NCBI GenBank assembly: GCA_028583605.1
Contig: CM053326.1
Coordinates: 21,046,536 to 21,110,535, forward strand
Length of the DNA: 64,000 bases
Direction: 5' to 3'
Source: Dastarcus helophoroides
Lineage: Eukaryota; Arthropoda; Insecta; Coleoptera; Bothrideridae
Under the pieces are notes generated by a model. It did not search any database. It had not been told where the DNA came from and saw only the letters and a list, made by a program, of their open reading frames with translations. Within the stretch, counting starts at the first letter, position 1, and each line of letters starts with the position of its first letter. A program made the position numbers and the translations under genes. Positions 36,625-49,110 of the stretch are shown in pieces.

Positions 36625-37240
36625 TTTCTTGGTTGCTTGTACATGTGTTAAAATCCCCAGAATAGTTTCTTGTTTTCTCATTAAAGTCTCGAAAATACTT
36701 TGCTACATGTTCGTCAAGTGTCCCAGATACTTTCCCATTTATTCGTCGTGGGGGCTTTGCTCTTTGCTCGTTGAAGACTCCAAGATACTTTCCTATTTGC
36801 TCGTTGAAGTTTCCGAGACGCTTTCCTATTTACTTGCAAAAACGGCTGAGGTACCTCGCTATTTGCTCGCTAAAGTTTCTGAGATATTTTGCTATTTGTT
36901 CGTTGAAGTGTCCAAGATACTTTCCTATTTGCTCGTTAAAGTTTCCAAGATACTTTCCTATTTACGGCTCCGGACTTCACTATTTGCTCGCTTAAAGTTT
37001 CCGAGATACTTTGCTATTTAATCTTTGAAGTCTTTACGTTATATTGCTTATATACAGAAAGAGATATTTTTTTGTTTGTTCCTTGAAATTTCCGAGCTGC
37101 TCTCTCATTTGCTAGTCGAAATCTCAAAAATATCTTTTTTGGTTGTTAAAGTTTCCGCGTTTTATTTAATATTATTCATCGAATTTTCCAAAACAGTTTC
37201 TAATTTGGTCATTGAAATCTCCAGTTACTTTTCGAAGTGT
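36625..37240. repeat. 33-bp minisatellite array with an exact 11-codon period
   Basis: The CTCG of TTTGCTCGTTGAAG (or variant) falls at 36,767, 36,800, 36,833, 36,866, 36,899 and 36,932, an exact 33-bp spacing. Because 33 is a multiple of three, frames stay open: 36,608-37,021 could encode a 137-residue protein with PRYFPICSLKF-like 11-residue repeats in another frame. Flanking units are more diverged. I regard it as a non-coding minisatellite because the repeat also occurs on both strands elsewhere with broken frames. Confidence 0.85.
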
Positions 37241-37784
37241 TCACGAATCTTTTTAAATTCTAGTTTAAAGGTTTGTACTTTCCTTTTAAATTTCAACCTT
37301 TGTAAATTTTGAAAGTTCGATTTTTTATATGAATCTGATATTATTTAATTAGGACCTTTTTTTAAAGGTTTTTCCTTTTCTTTGAAATTGACTTTTACTC
37401 AAAGTGAATTTAGACTTTTTCGTGAAAAATTAGGTTTTTATTCAATTTTTGACTAAAGCACTGAACTTTGACTAATATTAATTTTCGATAATTTTGATCT
37501 TTGGAAAACTTTGGCATTTTGAACATTTCAGCCTTTTGAAAATTAAATAAAGATTTTAATTCTGACAATTATCCTGACTTCTTTTTAGAGAAACATTGAA
37601 AATTTCGACTAATTTTTGGTAAATAAAATTTAAAATTTTTTTAAATTGGACTATTTGAATTTTTTGGAAATTTTGACATTTTAAGAATTTTGTTTTTCTG
37701 AATTTTCAATTTTTTTGGAAATTTTGATTAAAAAATGTCGATTTTTTCTCGAGACTTTGAATTTTTTGTAAATGCTAACTTTTT
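37241..37784. repeat. T-oriented SatA remnant
   Basis: Degenerate TTTTGAAAATTTTGAC-type sequence lying between the minisatellite and the reverse transcriptase fragment. Confidence 0.7.
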
Positions 37785-38246
37785 TACAGTTCAATCGGAA
37801 GAATGAAATATCAAAAAAACCAAAAATGATTGTGTATAAAACAATATTCAGACCAATACTGATATATGGAAGTGAAAGTTGGGTATTGCCAGCAAGAACG
37901 AAGAGTAAAATTCAAGCAATGGTTATGCTATATTTAAGAAGAGTATTAGAAAGGACGAGAAGAGATAGGATACGAAATGAAATAATTAGAGAAGAACTAG
38001 AAGTGGAACCTGTCTTAGAAAAAATAGAAGAAAAGCAATTGAAATGGTTCGGCCATCTTTGCAGAATAAAGGATAAAAGACCGGTAAAGGAGATATAGGA
38101 GGCAAAAAGTCTAGGCAAACAAGCCCGAGAAAGACCTAAGGAGATATGGAATGACAAAATAGTGAAAGTTCTGAAAAAAATGCAGCATGGAATGGAAAGA
38201 AGCGAAGAAACTAGCAGAAAATAAGAAAGAATGGACTAGATATTAA
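37785..38246 (+). pseudogene. Non-LTR retrotransposon reverse transcriptase, C-terminal fragment
   Basis: The reading frame from about 37,797 resembles the C-terminal part of non-LTR (LINE-type) reverse transcriptases common in insects. It shows the post-catalytic IYGSESWVLP segment, an arginine-rich helix (YLRRVLERTRRDRIRNE) and the LKWFGHLCRI block. Several hundred upstream residues, including all catalytic motifs, are absent. A TAG stop interrupts the frame at 38,096-38,098, and a frameshift lies near 38,180-38,187, after which a 19-residue tail rich in Lys/Glu runs to a TAA at 38,244-38,246. 5' truncation, the stop and the shift make it non-functional. Clade assignment is not possible from the fragment; the family call is firm. 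Confidence 0.85.
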
Positions 38247-38520
38247 AAAAGTCAAATAAATCTAAAATGAATAACTTAAGAAGTTTCACAGAAAATTTTT
38301 CCATTTAGGATCCTGACAAGAAGATATAAATATTTTCAAAATTCTCTTCCTCAGACTAGGTATTATAAGCGCAGCTACAGTTTTTCATTATCAGGTCAGA
38401 AGAGTATATTTTTAAACTTTTTTATTTTATAATGTAAAAACAAAAAAAATAAAATAAAATAAAATAAACGAGTAAATAAAGCGTGGTGAGAGAATGGAAG
38501 ATAGGGAAAGGAACGAGCGG
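38247..38520 (+). repeat. 3' region of the retrotransposon with A-rich tail
   Basis: From TATTAAAAAAGTCAA through CAAAATTCTCTTCCTCAGAC this region resembles 45,893-46,080 and 46,400-46,640, so it is probably the element's 3' untranslated region, present in further truncated copies. It ends in an (ATAAA)n-like stretch (about 38,447-38,468), typical of a LINE tail, and then leads into the (AC)n tract. Confidence 0.6.
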
Positions 38521-39103
<583 letters not shown>

Positions 39104-39171
39104 TAGCAAATGTCACTAACGGAGTGTTGGTATCATAAACAAGACAAGTGACAGATGGAATTGTGTCTATG

Positions 39172-39318
39172 AACGCGAGATGGCGCCAGAGAAATGTCAA
39201 GTGGTATACTTCGTGTCAACCAATAAATGGTAGCACTGCGTGTCAGCTACAGAAGGCGCACAGCATGTCAACCAACAGATGGTGCACTGCGTGTCAACCA
39301 CAGAAGACAGCACTAAAA
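39172..39318. repeat. ~26-bp minisatellite
   Basis: TGTCAACCA-type cores occur at 39,213, 39,240, 39,265 and 39,291 (spacing 27, 25 and 26 bp), with TGGTAGCACTGC or CAGAAGGCGCACAGC between them. It is adjacent to the AC tract. The 39,148-39,378 open frame is a translation of it. Confidence 0.7.
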
Positions 39319-40040
39319 GATACATCACTGGTAAATACTAGAAAATGGCGTCTAACGGGTTTCTACTCGTGCAACTAAACAGAAAAATGAAATAAAAGGG
39401 GCGTCAAGTCGCCGACTCTTGAATTAGCTATTAAAGTCGTTCGCACGCGGTTAGGAAATCTTCCAGGGGCGATTACAATCGAGGAAATGTAAAATATTAC
39501 TTGACAAGAGAATAAGAACTAATTCTTCGGCCGAAACTCGAATAAAATTCGAATTTCACCTAGAACTTGCTCGTTTTAACAAGCACGTGGTCGTGTTAGC
39601 TTCACAGGACGAAAACAAACAATTCACAACAATTGGACAATGCAGCACGATACAAATATAAAATTCGGACAAAATGGATGAAAAGAAATGCGCAGACTTC
39701 CAGTTTTAGCTGGAGTTTTCGCCGTGGCACTATTAGATTAATCGGGTAAATAATCTTAAAGCAAATTAACGGTCGAAGCACTAGGCACGTGTTCGGAATT
39801 CTCGGGTAGGTATTCTTCGTTCGGTGGTGGAACTCAGAGAGAGTGAATCAAGCAAGGGTGGTTAATTACCAACCCTCCTCGTGATGTTTTCCGTTCGTCG
39901 GGGACGATCGTGAATCGTCGGGGATGGAAATGTATTGGTCAATGCCTAGTGCTTGGATCCATCTAGTGGCGTCAGAGTGAGAGTATGAGCGGAAAACTTG
40001 AATTATTCCTGCTCCGGTATCACCATGCAAGTTTCAATTA
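39319..40040. other. Unique DNA
   Basis: Moderate-complexity sequence with CpG-containing patches (GACGATCGTGAATCGTCGGG near 39,903, CACGTG near 39,582 and 39,787). No gene recognised. Confidence 0.45.
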
Positions 40041-40420
40041 CAAATGAAATTGTTTTAGAATGTACAAGTTAAGCCCATTTATATGATACCCCACTCAAAC
40101 TTGCCCCCTTCTGACCCCACCCCTTAATTTATTGACTCAGACTCAACATTTCTTATATTCCGGCATTTACGACACTTAAGCAAGAACAATATAAATTTTT
40201 AAAAATTATTTTACCTAAAATAGATTCTTTATTTGTAGTAAAATTACTAAGTATCTAAGTACCTATGTGTAACAAATAATAAAATTTTAAACAAAAAATT
40301 AATAATATATCAAAATTTTAATTTTAAAACTAATTTCGAGAAAAAAGACTAATTTTCGAAATTCAAATTTCAGGAACCCAAAATAACAGGGGACAAGAAT
40401 TATATTTCAAATTCGAAATT
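40041..40420. repeat. Dispersed module S, copy 1
   Basis: Begins with TTGTTTTAGAATGTACAAGT, followed by ATATGATACCCCAC, TGACCCCACCCCTTAA and AAATTTTTAAAAATTATTTT. The same order is found at 46,085-46,330 and 46,680-47,360. It ends with a partial hairpin-element end, AGGGGACAAGAATTATATTT, at about 40,388, and leads into A-oriented SatA, as in the other copies. Confidence 0.75.
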
Positions 40421-41680
40421 AAAAAAAAATGTTCAAACATTCATCTCTTTTCTACGCTTTTATAGAAATTATGGAGGGTTTTAGCCCACGATAGCCGAAT
40501 ATACGCAATTGTATTAAAAACCTATATTTCCTAAAGATTTTGTTAGAAAAACATAGTGACCATAATAAAATTTCAAATAAATCGAAAATGTTTTAAAAAA
40601 CAGGTAAAATTCCAAAAAGAAAGTCGAAAAAAAGTCGAAATTATAAAATAAAATCAAAATATTTTAAAATGGCCAAGAAAATCGAAAAAATTAAAACTGT
40701 CAAAGAAAATTAAAATCTTTAAATAAGTCGAAATTTTCAAGGAAAATTGGAATTGTGAAAGTCGCAATTTTCGCAGAAAATCATATTTAAAAAAAAAAGA
40801 AAAGTTAAGCAAATTTAATTTTCCAAAAATACTAAAATTTTTAAAAAAATTCAAAATCGTCGAAATTTTCAAAAAAAAATCAAAATTACCAAAAAATGGA
40901 AAAAAAGGTTTGAAAAAATGGAAAGTCTGGAAAAACTTTCAAAATTTTGAAAAACTATATTTTTCATAAAGATGAAATTTTCAAACAAAGACAAGAATTT
41001 GAAAATAGTTGGGAGTTTCGAAAATGAGGAGAAAATAAAAAAAAAAAGGAAATTTCAGAAAATGTCAACATTTTAAAAAAAGGCCAAAATTTTGAAAAAT
41101 AATGAAATTTCGAAAAAAGCCGAAATTTAAAAAAAAGGCGAGCTTTTCATGAAAGATCAACACTTAAAAAAAAGAAATGTAGAAAAAAGATCGACATTTT
41201 TAAAAAAATTCGAGCTTTTCAAAAAAGTGAAAATTTTGAAATAGAAATTAAATTCGCCAAAATATTCTAAATTTTGAAAAAAATTGATGTTTTCAAAAAA
41301 TGTGGAAATTCTAAAAGAGGAAAGTTTTTAAGCAAATTTGAAAAACAAAATATGATAAAAAGCAAACTTAACAAAAATTTTAAATTTTCAAAAATATGAT
41401 TTTTTAAATGAATTTTGAGAAATTTCGAAAAAATTCGAACCCTTTTTTTAAATTTTTTTACAAAGTCGATATATTTAAAAAAGGCAAAATTTTTAAGATT
41501 TGAAATTGTCAAAAAATCGAAATTTTTAGAAAATTTAAATATAAAAAGAAATCAAAATTTTCAAAAAGGATCAAAATGTTTAAAAAGGTTAAAAGACCAA
41601 AAACATCCAAATTGTCAAAAAAGAAGCTCAAAAAAGTGCGACGTAGATAATTACAGTTTTGTCAAAAATTTTTCTAGCTT
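40421..41680. repeat. A-oriented SatA block
   Basis: GTCGAAATTTTC-type units in one polarity after a short transition (40,421-40,560). Open frames are repeat translations. Confidence 0.8.
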
Positions 41681-42201
41681 TGTTCTAATTTCTGATGTCT
41701 CGAAAAATCGATTTGAATAACTAATAATAATAATAATAAAAATAACTAAAGTATCTTAGTGACCGCCGATAGTATAAGAATTTTTTTCAACAATCTAAAT
41801 TTCAAAAATTTGGGCGAAAATTCTAATGAAATCCGTTCCTGTACGAGGTCGTCAGATGCGATCCGTGTAATAAAACTTTGATAAATTAAAGAGCACCATA
41901 AGACGAATTTAATGGATGTGTGGGTGACAATACGATCCCGATTTCTCTATATCAGCGTCAGAACTTTGCTCTTCGACCACTAAAACACGATCGTCCATAG
42001 ATAATTTGATGTCGCTATTGTAACTTCTCGGACCTCTATCTGTAACTAACAACTTTCTCGTGTTAGCCTTCTCTAATTGTTCGTTGTAGTATTAAGGCCA
42101 AATTCCCCTTGTGCAGCATTTAATTTAATATAATTTTAAGAGACTTATTTTTAGAAAATCTAAGAATTTTTTCGTCTTATGTTAAGGTCTATTTATTATT
42201 A

Positions 42202-42243
<42 letters not shown>

Positions 42244-44140
42244 GTCTTGTTTCTCAGCCTTTTGCTGGTATTCATTTAACCATCCCAAGAATACTTAAAT
42301 ACTACAGGGGTAGTTCTGTATCTTAGTTTGTTTATTATTATTATTATTATTATATGTTAAGCATAATTATTAATTTATTAATTAGTTAACTCGTCGAGGT
42401 TTTGGGGTATAAGTTTTTGTTGCTTTGTTGACTTCTTCGTATTAATTTTGTGGTCAATGCTAAAGTATCTGGGTTATTTTCTTGCTGAAGCGTCGAAATC
42501 TCCAAGATGTTTTGATGTTAGTGCGTCTTCGTTTTACTTTTATGGTAACCCGTCAGTCTTAATAATACTTTACTTGTAGACTGGTGACAGCATCTACTTA
42601 GCTTTTTCTTATCGCATCGAATTCAGTTTGACTGAAATGTCGAGTAAATTTTTCATTTCGTTCTCGAAATTTTCGCGAACTCTTGAAATGAGCATAATAA
42701 TTTTTTTGAATACGTGAATATTTCCTTCGTATTCCATGGGGACTTCTGCAATATGTTTCGATTCACGAGTGGAAGTATTCGCGTTATATTTGTCCACTGA
42801 ATTCGGCGAGCTACTATCTTGTGCGCTAATTGAAATCACTGCCTAACTTTTTCGTTTTTTCGTCCAAAGTCTCACTTGCTCTCTTGTAATATTTAAGAAA
42901 CATTTTTATTTGGATAATGGTATTTTCAATAAGTTATATTATGGGTTCATTGATAAAACTATTGCTATTCATTCGTTAAAGTTTCCACAAGATCCTGTTA
43001 ACTTCGGCGCGATCTCATTGAAAAAAAAACCAACAGAAAAGATCAGTAATCAATTCAAATTTTCTTTTTGATATAAAGGGTACACGAATAAGTAAAAATC
43101 ATTCTGTCTAGCCAGTAACTTCGGCATTTATACTGTCCAAAGTGCTTTGTAACGACTGTATCATGGCGCCGCCGCTTTTGGTATGAATGAAACGCAGACA
43201 ATTTCCTGAATGGTCGGATTTTAGTATCTACCATTGTTGACAAAAGTCATTATTCGTCCATAATATTAGCACCTCGCATCGTCGGGTATATTAATGCTTT
43301 TAACTGAAAGCCTCCAGACTCATTAAGCTCCCCAATAAGACGTGCGAATTTGTCTACAGTTCGACTACATTATACGTAAAATACATGATTCCTAACAGCA
43401 GGAAAATGTTTGGAGATTAGAACTGCCAAATCAAGCGACATAATCTGATAAATATTTCAGGGGAGAACTTCTTTGTAACGGTGCCAGATCATGTAGCATA
43501 AGGTCTACACAACAGAGCTGACATTGAGGTAGAAGCAGTAATGATTATTTATTTTTTACGGATTTCTTGTAGCTTTTAGCTATAAATCACGTTGTACAGT
43601 GTGTCATGTTCTTATGTGTTCAACACGACGCTTGGGAAATGTTTCTTCAGCCTATCAAGAAACGCGAAAAAAAAAGACAACAATATTGCAGATGTCGATA
43701 ATTAAATCTCATCTATTTTTCAACGACCACCGATACGACGAGATTTTTTCTCTCCTTTTCGTCATCATATTTGGTAGTATCATTCATAGTTGCATAATGT
43801 TGTTGCAGTATATGGTCACACGCGATACTTATTAAAGATATTAGTTTTCAAAGTCTGCCGTTTTTGCTGCGCTTAATTAGGGTAACTTTGAGGAATAATT
43901 GGATTACTAATAGGATGCTCAATTAGCTCGGCACAAATATGGTAGCAAATTTCGCCGATTTGCTGAAAAACGCCGCCTTGTTAACCGTCGTCGATGTAGC
44001 CGAACGAATAAATTAATATGAATTCTGATTTGGAAAACCTGCACATAAAGATCGATAATGTTTTGATGTGTCTTCATGCATCTAGACGTTCACGTTTAAT
44101 TTTATTAAAATAAAAAAATTAAAATATAGAATATTTTGAG
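41681..44140. other. Unique DNA with (ATT)n microsatellites
   Basis: Contains (ATT)n tracts at about 42,191-42,242 and 42,331-42,353 and a small (AAT)n at 41,722-41,738. Weak minisatellite relics occur near 42,465-42,510 and 42,970. A homeodomain-like cluster (CTTAATTAGGG, ATAATTGGATTACTAATAGG, CAATTAGC) lies at 43,873-43,930. Short frames at 42,609, 43,055 and 43,599 show no known domain. Confidence 0.5.
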
Positions 44141-44490
44141 ACTTCAACGCCAGATCAAGCGAGTGTAACAGACTCATGGTACACACCGTATTTTTTTTAT
44201 ATATGAAGGTGAAATCTTCAAACTTACTGCAGCTAATGTAATCATGAAACGTCAATTTTTGACATGCAAATGAGATTCCTACTGCTGTCTGCTTTCGTAT
44301 TCGTTAAAAATGGCATCAACTTTTGATTTTTAAATAAAATATTTTCTATATTGCTACATTTTTGGAATCTGCACAATTTTCTGTATAAGATGAACATGAA
44401 CATAAAAAATTTAAAAATTTTTGATTTATTTCATTTGTCAATCTAGAGGGCTATAACTGATTCTAATTAGTTCTAACTAACTACTACAAA
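44141..44490. repeat. Dispersed module Q, copy 1
   Basis: A minisatellite relic GAGACTTCAACGCCAGATCA is followed by AGTGTAACAGACTCATGGTA, AAACTTACTGCAGCTAATGT, CGTCAATTTTTGACAT, CCTACTGCTGTC and GGAATCTGCACAATTTTCTG. The same order recurs at 45,750-45,900 and 48,266-48,550, and partly at 53,340-53,420. Confidence 0.75.
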
Positions 44491-45480
44491 AAAAACAAAT
44501 CACGTCAAAAAGGAGAATTTCATACTTTTATCCTGGGATAAAATTACCTTTATGTTCGATTACGTCTTTTCCTCTTTCTCTAATCATAAACATAAGTTAC
44601 AGAATTCGTATGTATTTTAATTGATCACTGGCATCAATTAGAATGAAAAAAGTTATCAGATAAATAAAATGTTGGAAAATATTTATTCAACTTCTCAAAT
44701 ATCAGTGCGTAATCAAAAGGACCGAATACGATCGTTGTCGGAGTTGTTTTCGTTATGTTTACCAAGTCGGCGGCAATTTATACCGATTACCACAAACTAT
44801 GATGCGTATCGAAGCAAATAAAACGGAAAATGTATTTTATTGAATCGATTCGGATGCCTACTCTTCTGCGGAGCTTTAAACTTCATTTTAATTGAATCAA
44901 TTAAGAAGGAAATGGCACGTGTTTACCCATTTAGTAATCGCTTATCGTGTCAGAGGATCGAAATTTCTTCACAACTTATACACATCGATAGAGTCAGCAC
45001 CATCAATAACGGCAATAAAAACTGTCGATCAATTATCAAAAGCTGGATCGGATATTTTTTTATATCAAATCAGTACATCGCATCTGACGGTTGGTGTTTT
45101 TATGGGTACGGGTTTGGTCACGATATGCCACAATTAAACGGGAATCGTTTGGATAATTTGAGATTTTATGTTTTTCGACGAAAAACCAAGTGGGCTCATT
45201 TGACATCATAAAAATATTTCGTATGTTAAGGTAAACCGCGGTTCATTTGTGAACAAATCATTTACTGGTAAATTGACGTCTCTGGGATTTTAATTTTAAC
45301 TACAGATACACTGTTACATTCAGTTTCATGTAAACCATGAATTATGTAATTCAGAAATAAAAATGTTCCTGCGTAGTTAGCAAGGAAATATTTTCCAAAT
45401 TTCGATAACAGAAATAATAATCTCTGCAGAAACTCCAATAAACTCTTAAGAAATTATTTTAAACACCTCAAAATGACGAA
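44491..45480. other. Unique DNA
   Basis: No repeat family recognised. The overlapping open frames at 44,840-45,211 and 44,892-45,137 show no recognisable domain and no splice context, so they are left uncalled. Confidence 0.45.
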
Positions 45481-45745
45481 ATAAAAAATTATCCTGGAGA
45501 CTTCAACGAACAAACAAGAAAGTATCTTGTAAACCTCAACAAGAAAGCCTTGTACAGACTTCTATATAAAAGGAGAGAGAAACGAGAGAAGTAAATATAC
45601 ACACAAATGAAAAACACAAAGACTTTAATAAACGCACTATAGAGTTTCTTGGAGATTTAAACGATCAAGTGAATCAGTATATGTAAAGGTAGGTACATTA
45701 AAAACTTGAACGAGCAAATAAGACTTCAAAAGGTAAAAAAAAGAC
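45481..45745. repeat. 33-bp minisatellite, minus orientation
   Basis: GGAGACTTCAACGAACAAAC plus AAGAAAGTATCTT and degenerate followers. It precedes a module Q copy, as at 44,141. Confidence 0.7.
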
Positions 45746-46400
45746 AATAATCTAGTGTAACAGACTTATATGGTACCTATATTCCATATTATTTCTTTAT
45801 TTGTGAAGAAAAAATGCCCAAACTTGCAACACTTAATAAATTCATAAAATATCAATTTTTAAATGAAAATGATATACATAAACATTATTATACATGGAAA
45901 TAAATAATTTGAAAATTCTCTTCCTCAGGCTACACATTACCTGTCATATTTACATGATTCTCCATTAGCATAAATTATTTTGGTCTTTCAGCCTTCGTAC
46001 TTAAATTAAGCGAGAAGAGTAATGTTATATTTTTTCACATTTTTAATCATAACGAGAAAAGTATGCAAACTAACATTTAAAATAACACTGTTTCAAAATG
46101 TACAAATAAAGCACTTTCATATGATACCCCATTTGACCCTGCCCCCTCTTGACCCCAGTCCTTAATATATTGACTCCCGCTTAAAAATTTTTACTTTTTA
46201 GCCTTTAGGGCACTTGGGCAACAAAAATATAATTTTTTAAAAATTGTTTTACTTAGAATAAGTACTTAAGTTGCTGATATATACCCTATGTGTCTTATAT
46301 AATATTCTAATAAAATTCAACATTTTCATTTTGATCCCGATAGAATCAGTTTTTTCTCAAAATTTTTAATGTAAATTTGAATGATTTATATTAATCTTTT
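45746..46400. repeat. Composite repeat: module Q, retrotransposon 3' region, module S
   Basis: TAGTGTAACAGACTTATATG (module Q, about 45,751) passes into AAATTCTCTTCCTCAGGCTA (about 45,913; also in the 3' region of the RT fragment at 38,340). Then come AAAAGTATGCAAACTAAC and module S with CATATGATACCCCATTTGAC (about 46,119). This is the fullest copy of the ordered modules. Confidence 0.7.
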
Positions 46401-47360
46401 TTTGTCAATATTAAAAAAGTCAATTAAACCTAAAGAAAAATACCTAAATAAGTTTCAAGAAAAACCTTCATATTTGGGACATGTTGGCGAAAGGATAAAT
46501 AAATATTTTTAAAATCCCTTCCTTTAAAGTACTACACTACACTTGCTCTCATATTCACATAAATCTCTATTAACATGATTCATTTTAATTTTTCATTTTA
46601 CCTTCTTAAAGGGCAATGCTATATTTTTGTACTTTTTTGATCATAACGTGAAAAGTATGCAAGCTAAATTAAAGATAAAACTGTTTCAGAATATACATAT
46701 TAAGCGCGTTCATATTGTTGCGCGTTATCGGTTCAAATGATTAATACGCCGCGAATTGTAACCACTTTACTTCCAAACTGATACCGGAACACTACAATTG
46801 TAATTCACTTAACACTGTTTAATTAACTAACTTATTCATTAACTAACTGGGGGATAGCCGACCGGACCGCCTTATTTATAGAGCTCATTTCGGGTTCTAG
46901 AAGGAACGAGCAAATAAGACTTATGGTTTGCCGAAATTTCTGCAGCGCTTATCCTGCCGTTTGATTCATTATCGCGGCTGCTTCCCCTTATCAAATTTTC
47001 TAGAAAATTCCTAACTAAATTTTATAATTACACTTCGTTATAATATGATGTCCCACTTGACCCTGCCCCCTCGTATAATCCAACCTCTTGATATATTGAT
47101 TTTCGCTTAATTTTTTTATCTTTGGGTGTTTAATACGCTTGGACACAAAAAATATAAATTTTTAAAAATTATCTTTCCTAAAACAGATATTTTATTTGTA
47201 GATAATTACCAAAGTACCTAAGTAATGCTATCTCCCTATAGTACAAAAATAATAAAATTTGAAACAAAAAAATTGAAGAAATATTTAAATACAACTTCTA
47301 AAGTCACATTTTTGAGAAAAAAGTTAAATTTTTGGGAATAAAAATTTCAAGTATACCCAA
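46401..47360. repeat. Second composite copy, interrupted by an insertion
   Basis: Starts at ATATTAAAAAAGTCAATTAA, corresponding to the end of the RT coding region at 38,241. It continues through AAATCCCTTCCTTTAAAG and AAAAGTATGCAAGCTAA into module S. Module S is split at TTCATAT|GATG by a 327-bp insertion and resumes with ATATGATGTCCCACTTGACC (47,043) and TATAAATTTTTAAAAATTAT. Confidence 0.7.
46716..47042. mobile_element. 327-bp insertion with 4-bp ATAT duplication, possibly a solo LTR
   Basis: Two uninterrupted paralogues (about 40,079 and 46,120) read straight through TATATGATACCCC or CATATGATACCCC. Here ATAT occurs at 46,712-46,715 and again at 47,043-47,046, with 327 bp between. The insert starts TGTTGCGCGTTATCGG and includes a TATA-like CTTATTTATAGAG near 46,871. 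It has no terminal inverted repeats and no coding capacity. The TG start and TATA box suggest an LTR, but the 3' end (CGTTATAA) is not the usual CA, so the class is uncertain. Confidence 0.6.
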
Positions 47361-48265
47361 AATAACAGGAAAAATAAAAAAGGTTATAAATAATTTAAAA
47401 TTTAAAAGAAAAATGTTGCAAATTAATCTTTCTTTTGCTGTTTTATAGAAATGTAAAGGACTAAGAAAAAGATTTAAAAAAAATAAAAACTTTAAGGAGG
47501 TATTAGCCCCCGATAATCGAATAAAACAGCAACATTTTGAAAAAACAGTTGAAATTTCAAAAGAACGTCGTAATTTTGAAAAAAAAAGTCCACATTTTCA
47601 AATAAATTTGAAAAAGGTGTAAACAATATCTCAAGAAGTCGAATTTTTCAAAGAAAATTCAAATTTTTAAAAGCAGTCAAAATTTTCAAAAAAAAATTGA
47701 AATTGCGAAAATCATTATTTTCACAGAAAATCGTAATTATAAATGACGAATAATACACCAACATTTTAAAAAACAGTTGAAATTTCAAAAGAACGTCGAA
47801 ATTTTAAAAAGAAGAAGTCGACCTTTTCAAATAAATTTGAAAAAGGTGAAAAAAATATTTCAAGATGTCGAATTTTTCAAAGAAAATTGAAACTTTTAAA
47901 AAAAGTCGAAATTTTCAAAAAAAATCGTAATTGCGAAAATCACAATTTTTACAGAAAATCATAATTAAAGAATAAGGAAACTTACTAAAAAAAAGACAAA
48001 ATTCAATATATTTTAATTTTCCTAAAATAATTGAATAAACCCAAAATCGTAGAAATTTAAAAAAAACTTCAAAATTATCCAAAATAGAACTTTTCAAAGG
48101 GATTTAAAAATACCAGATAAAGACGTTTCGATTCCAAATTTATAAAAAGTCAGAATTTTTACAGAGGATTAAAATGTTTAAAAAGGTCAAAGGTGTTTAA
48201 ATTTTTATAAAATATCGCAATTGTCAAAAGATGGAAATATTCAAAAGAAGTCAACGTATATTATT
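47361..48265. repeat. A-oriented SatA with ~228-bp duplication
   Basis: CAGTTGAAATTTCAAAAGAA occurs at 47,546 and 47,774. The ~228-bp units between share AACGTCG, AAAAAGGTG and GCGAAAATCA landmarks. Sequence near 47,700-47,990 also resembles 40,740-40,880 (TTTCACAGAAAATCGTAATT). Confidence 0.75.
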
Positions 48266-48550
48266 CGTACTTCTGCCAAAAACTTACTGCACCTAATATA
48301 TTCATAAAACGTCAATTTTTGACATAAAAATGATATTCCTACTGCTGTCAAATTTACTAAACTAATTTTGATTTTTGAATAAAACACACTGTACATTAAT
48401 ACACATTTGGAATCTGCACAATTTTCTGAATATAATGCACATGAAATAAATAATTTTTTACGGTTCTGTCACATTTTAAAATATATTTTATTTATCAATC
48501 TAGAAAGTCATGACTCATTCTAATTATAATTCTAACCAATTACATTAAAG
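48266..48550. repeat. Dispersed module Q, copy 3
   Basis: AAACTTACTGCACCTAATAT, CGTCAATTTTTGACAT, CCTACTGCTGTCAAATT and GGAATCTGCACAATTTTCTG match the 44.2-kb copy in order and spacing. Confidence 0.8.
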
Positions 48551-49110
48551 CCACAGAAAATAAATTTAAAAAAATTAGCAAGCGTGAATTGTTTTAGCAG
48601 TTTTCCACAGATATCTTATGTTATTATTAACTGAATATTAAAAATAATAAAAAAGTCGATATTAAAACATCTAAATTTCTAAGCTTTCAACAAAAACGAT
48701 TAATAAAAACTAAAAAGTCTCAAAAAATGTAGAATTCCTAAAAGATTGACATTTAGAAAAAAGAAAATGTCGAAATTTTAACATAAGTTGACATATTTAA
48801 CATGGATCAAAGGCATTTAAAGTTTTTTAATTGCGGGAAAAACCCAAATTTTAAATAAAAGCTAGGTTATAACATTTTTAAAAAGCCAAAATTTTCAAAT
48901 AAAAAAAATCATTTTTTTTAGGTTTATTTTTTAACAGTCGAACATTTTCAAAAAAGTTTAATTGTTCAGAAAAAAGTTGTGTCGGCAAAATGAAACATGT
49001 GTCAAAATTTGGGATTTAGGCCTAAATATTTAAAAGAAATCGTATTTTCTGAGAAAAATATCGAAATATCCATTATAAAAAAGAAATTGTATAAAATAGT
49101 AAAATTTGAA
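48551..49110. repeat. A-oriented SatA, diverged
   Basis: Decayed GTCGATATTAAAAC/AAAAAGTTT-type units. The last ~120 bp (49,000-49,110) are lower in repeat content and lead into the minisatellite. Confidence 0.6.

Noticed and set aside
37241..37784. Upstream part of the reverse transcriptase in the satellite before 37,785
   Set aside because: Translation there gives only satellite-like Phe/Asn/Ile frames with no RT motifs; the element is 5'-truncated.
44840..45211. 123-residue open frame on the plus strand
   Set aside because: No recognised motif, overlaps another frame of similar length, and has no splice or start context that sets it apart from chance.
46716..47032. Canonical TG...CA solo LTR ending at 47,032
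   Set aside because: The 5-bp flanks (CATAT and CTTCG) do not match. Comparison with the two intact paralogues places the insertion end at 47,042 with an ATAT duplication instead.
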